Of a stretch of 5,303 nt of DNA, positions 5,237 through 5,303 are shown one piece after another; positions within the stretch are counted from its first letter, which is position 1, and every line of letters begins with the position of its first letter. This stretch comes from an uncultured Lachnospiraceae bacterium (GTDB taxonomy: Bacteria; Bacillota; Clostridia; Lachnospirales; Lachnospiraceae), in NCBI GenBank assembly GCA_902767235.1, contig CACXGR010000224.1, forward strand, positions 1 through 5,303, read 5' to 3'. The translations under genes and the position numbers were made by a program. The notes beneath the pieces were generated by a model, which did no database searches, had not been told where the DNA came from, and worked only from the letters and a program-made list of their open reading frames with translations.

Positions 5237-5303
5237 GAGAGAAAGCGGTCCGGTCCCGGCGGCGGATATCCCAAGGAGAGAGCGGTTCCGGAGCAGAGAA
5301 ACA
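5237..5303. other. Downstream flank with a near-duplicate GAGAGAGCGGTCCGG motif
   Basis: No gene start is visible before the window ends: AAGGAGAG at 5273-5280 resembles a ribosome site, but no start codon follows at a suitable distance. Two similar stretches occur, GAGAGAAAGCGGTCCGG at 5237-5253 and GAGAGAGCGGTTCCGG at 5276-5291. No terminator for the permease gene is seen within the window. Confidence 0.35.

Overview
The window holds four complete genes, all on the + strand. The coding style points to a Clostridia/Lachnospiraceae-type Firmicute: strong AGGAGG ribosome sites, TATAAT-type -10 boxes with TG extensions, moderately high GC with many ATC/GAC/GGC codons, a clostridial-style class II aldolase and a Lachnospiraceae-style surface lipoprotein. 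The family-level placement is inference from protein style, not a database match.

Layout: (1) 86-1024 encodes class II fructose-bisphosphate aldolase behind an extended -10 promoter, with a perfect 7-bp inverted repeat at the expected transcript start. Its mRNA probably continues through a structured 3' region to an intrinsic terminator at 1181-1212. (2) After a fresh promoter near 1263-1292 and a leader of about 117 nt, 1416-3059 encodes a 547-residue secreted lipoprotein. It has an acidic repeat linker, a PdaC/RsiV-like (DUF4163 plus DUF3298) module and a calcium-loop/VCBS-like C-terminal half. (3) A very good promoter at 3086-3114 and a hairpin leader precede 3197-4246, a DnaJ-family co-chaperone without a zinc finger (CbpA/type II layout). 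(4) 87 bases on, with no visible promoter or terminator between, 4334-5236 encodes a ten-helix EamA/DMT-family permease, probably co-transcribed with the DnaJ-like gene.

The genes do not form an obvious single pathway: a glycolytic enzyme, a cell-surface protein, a chaperone and a transporter, in at least three transcription units. No mobile element, CRISPR array, tRNA or rRNA is seen. I find no strong candidate for a wholly new system. The most interesting items are the surface lipoprotein's domain combination and several structured untranslated regions: the fba operator-like repeat, the three-armed fba 3' region, and the dnaJ-like leader.
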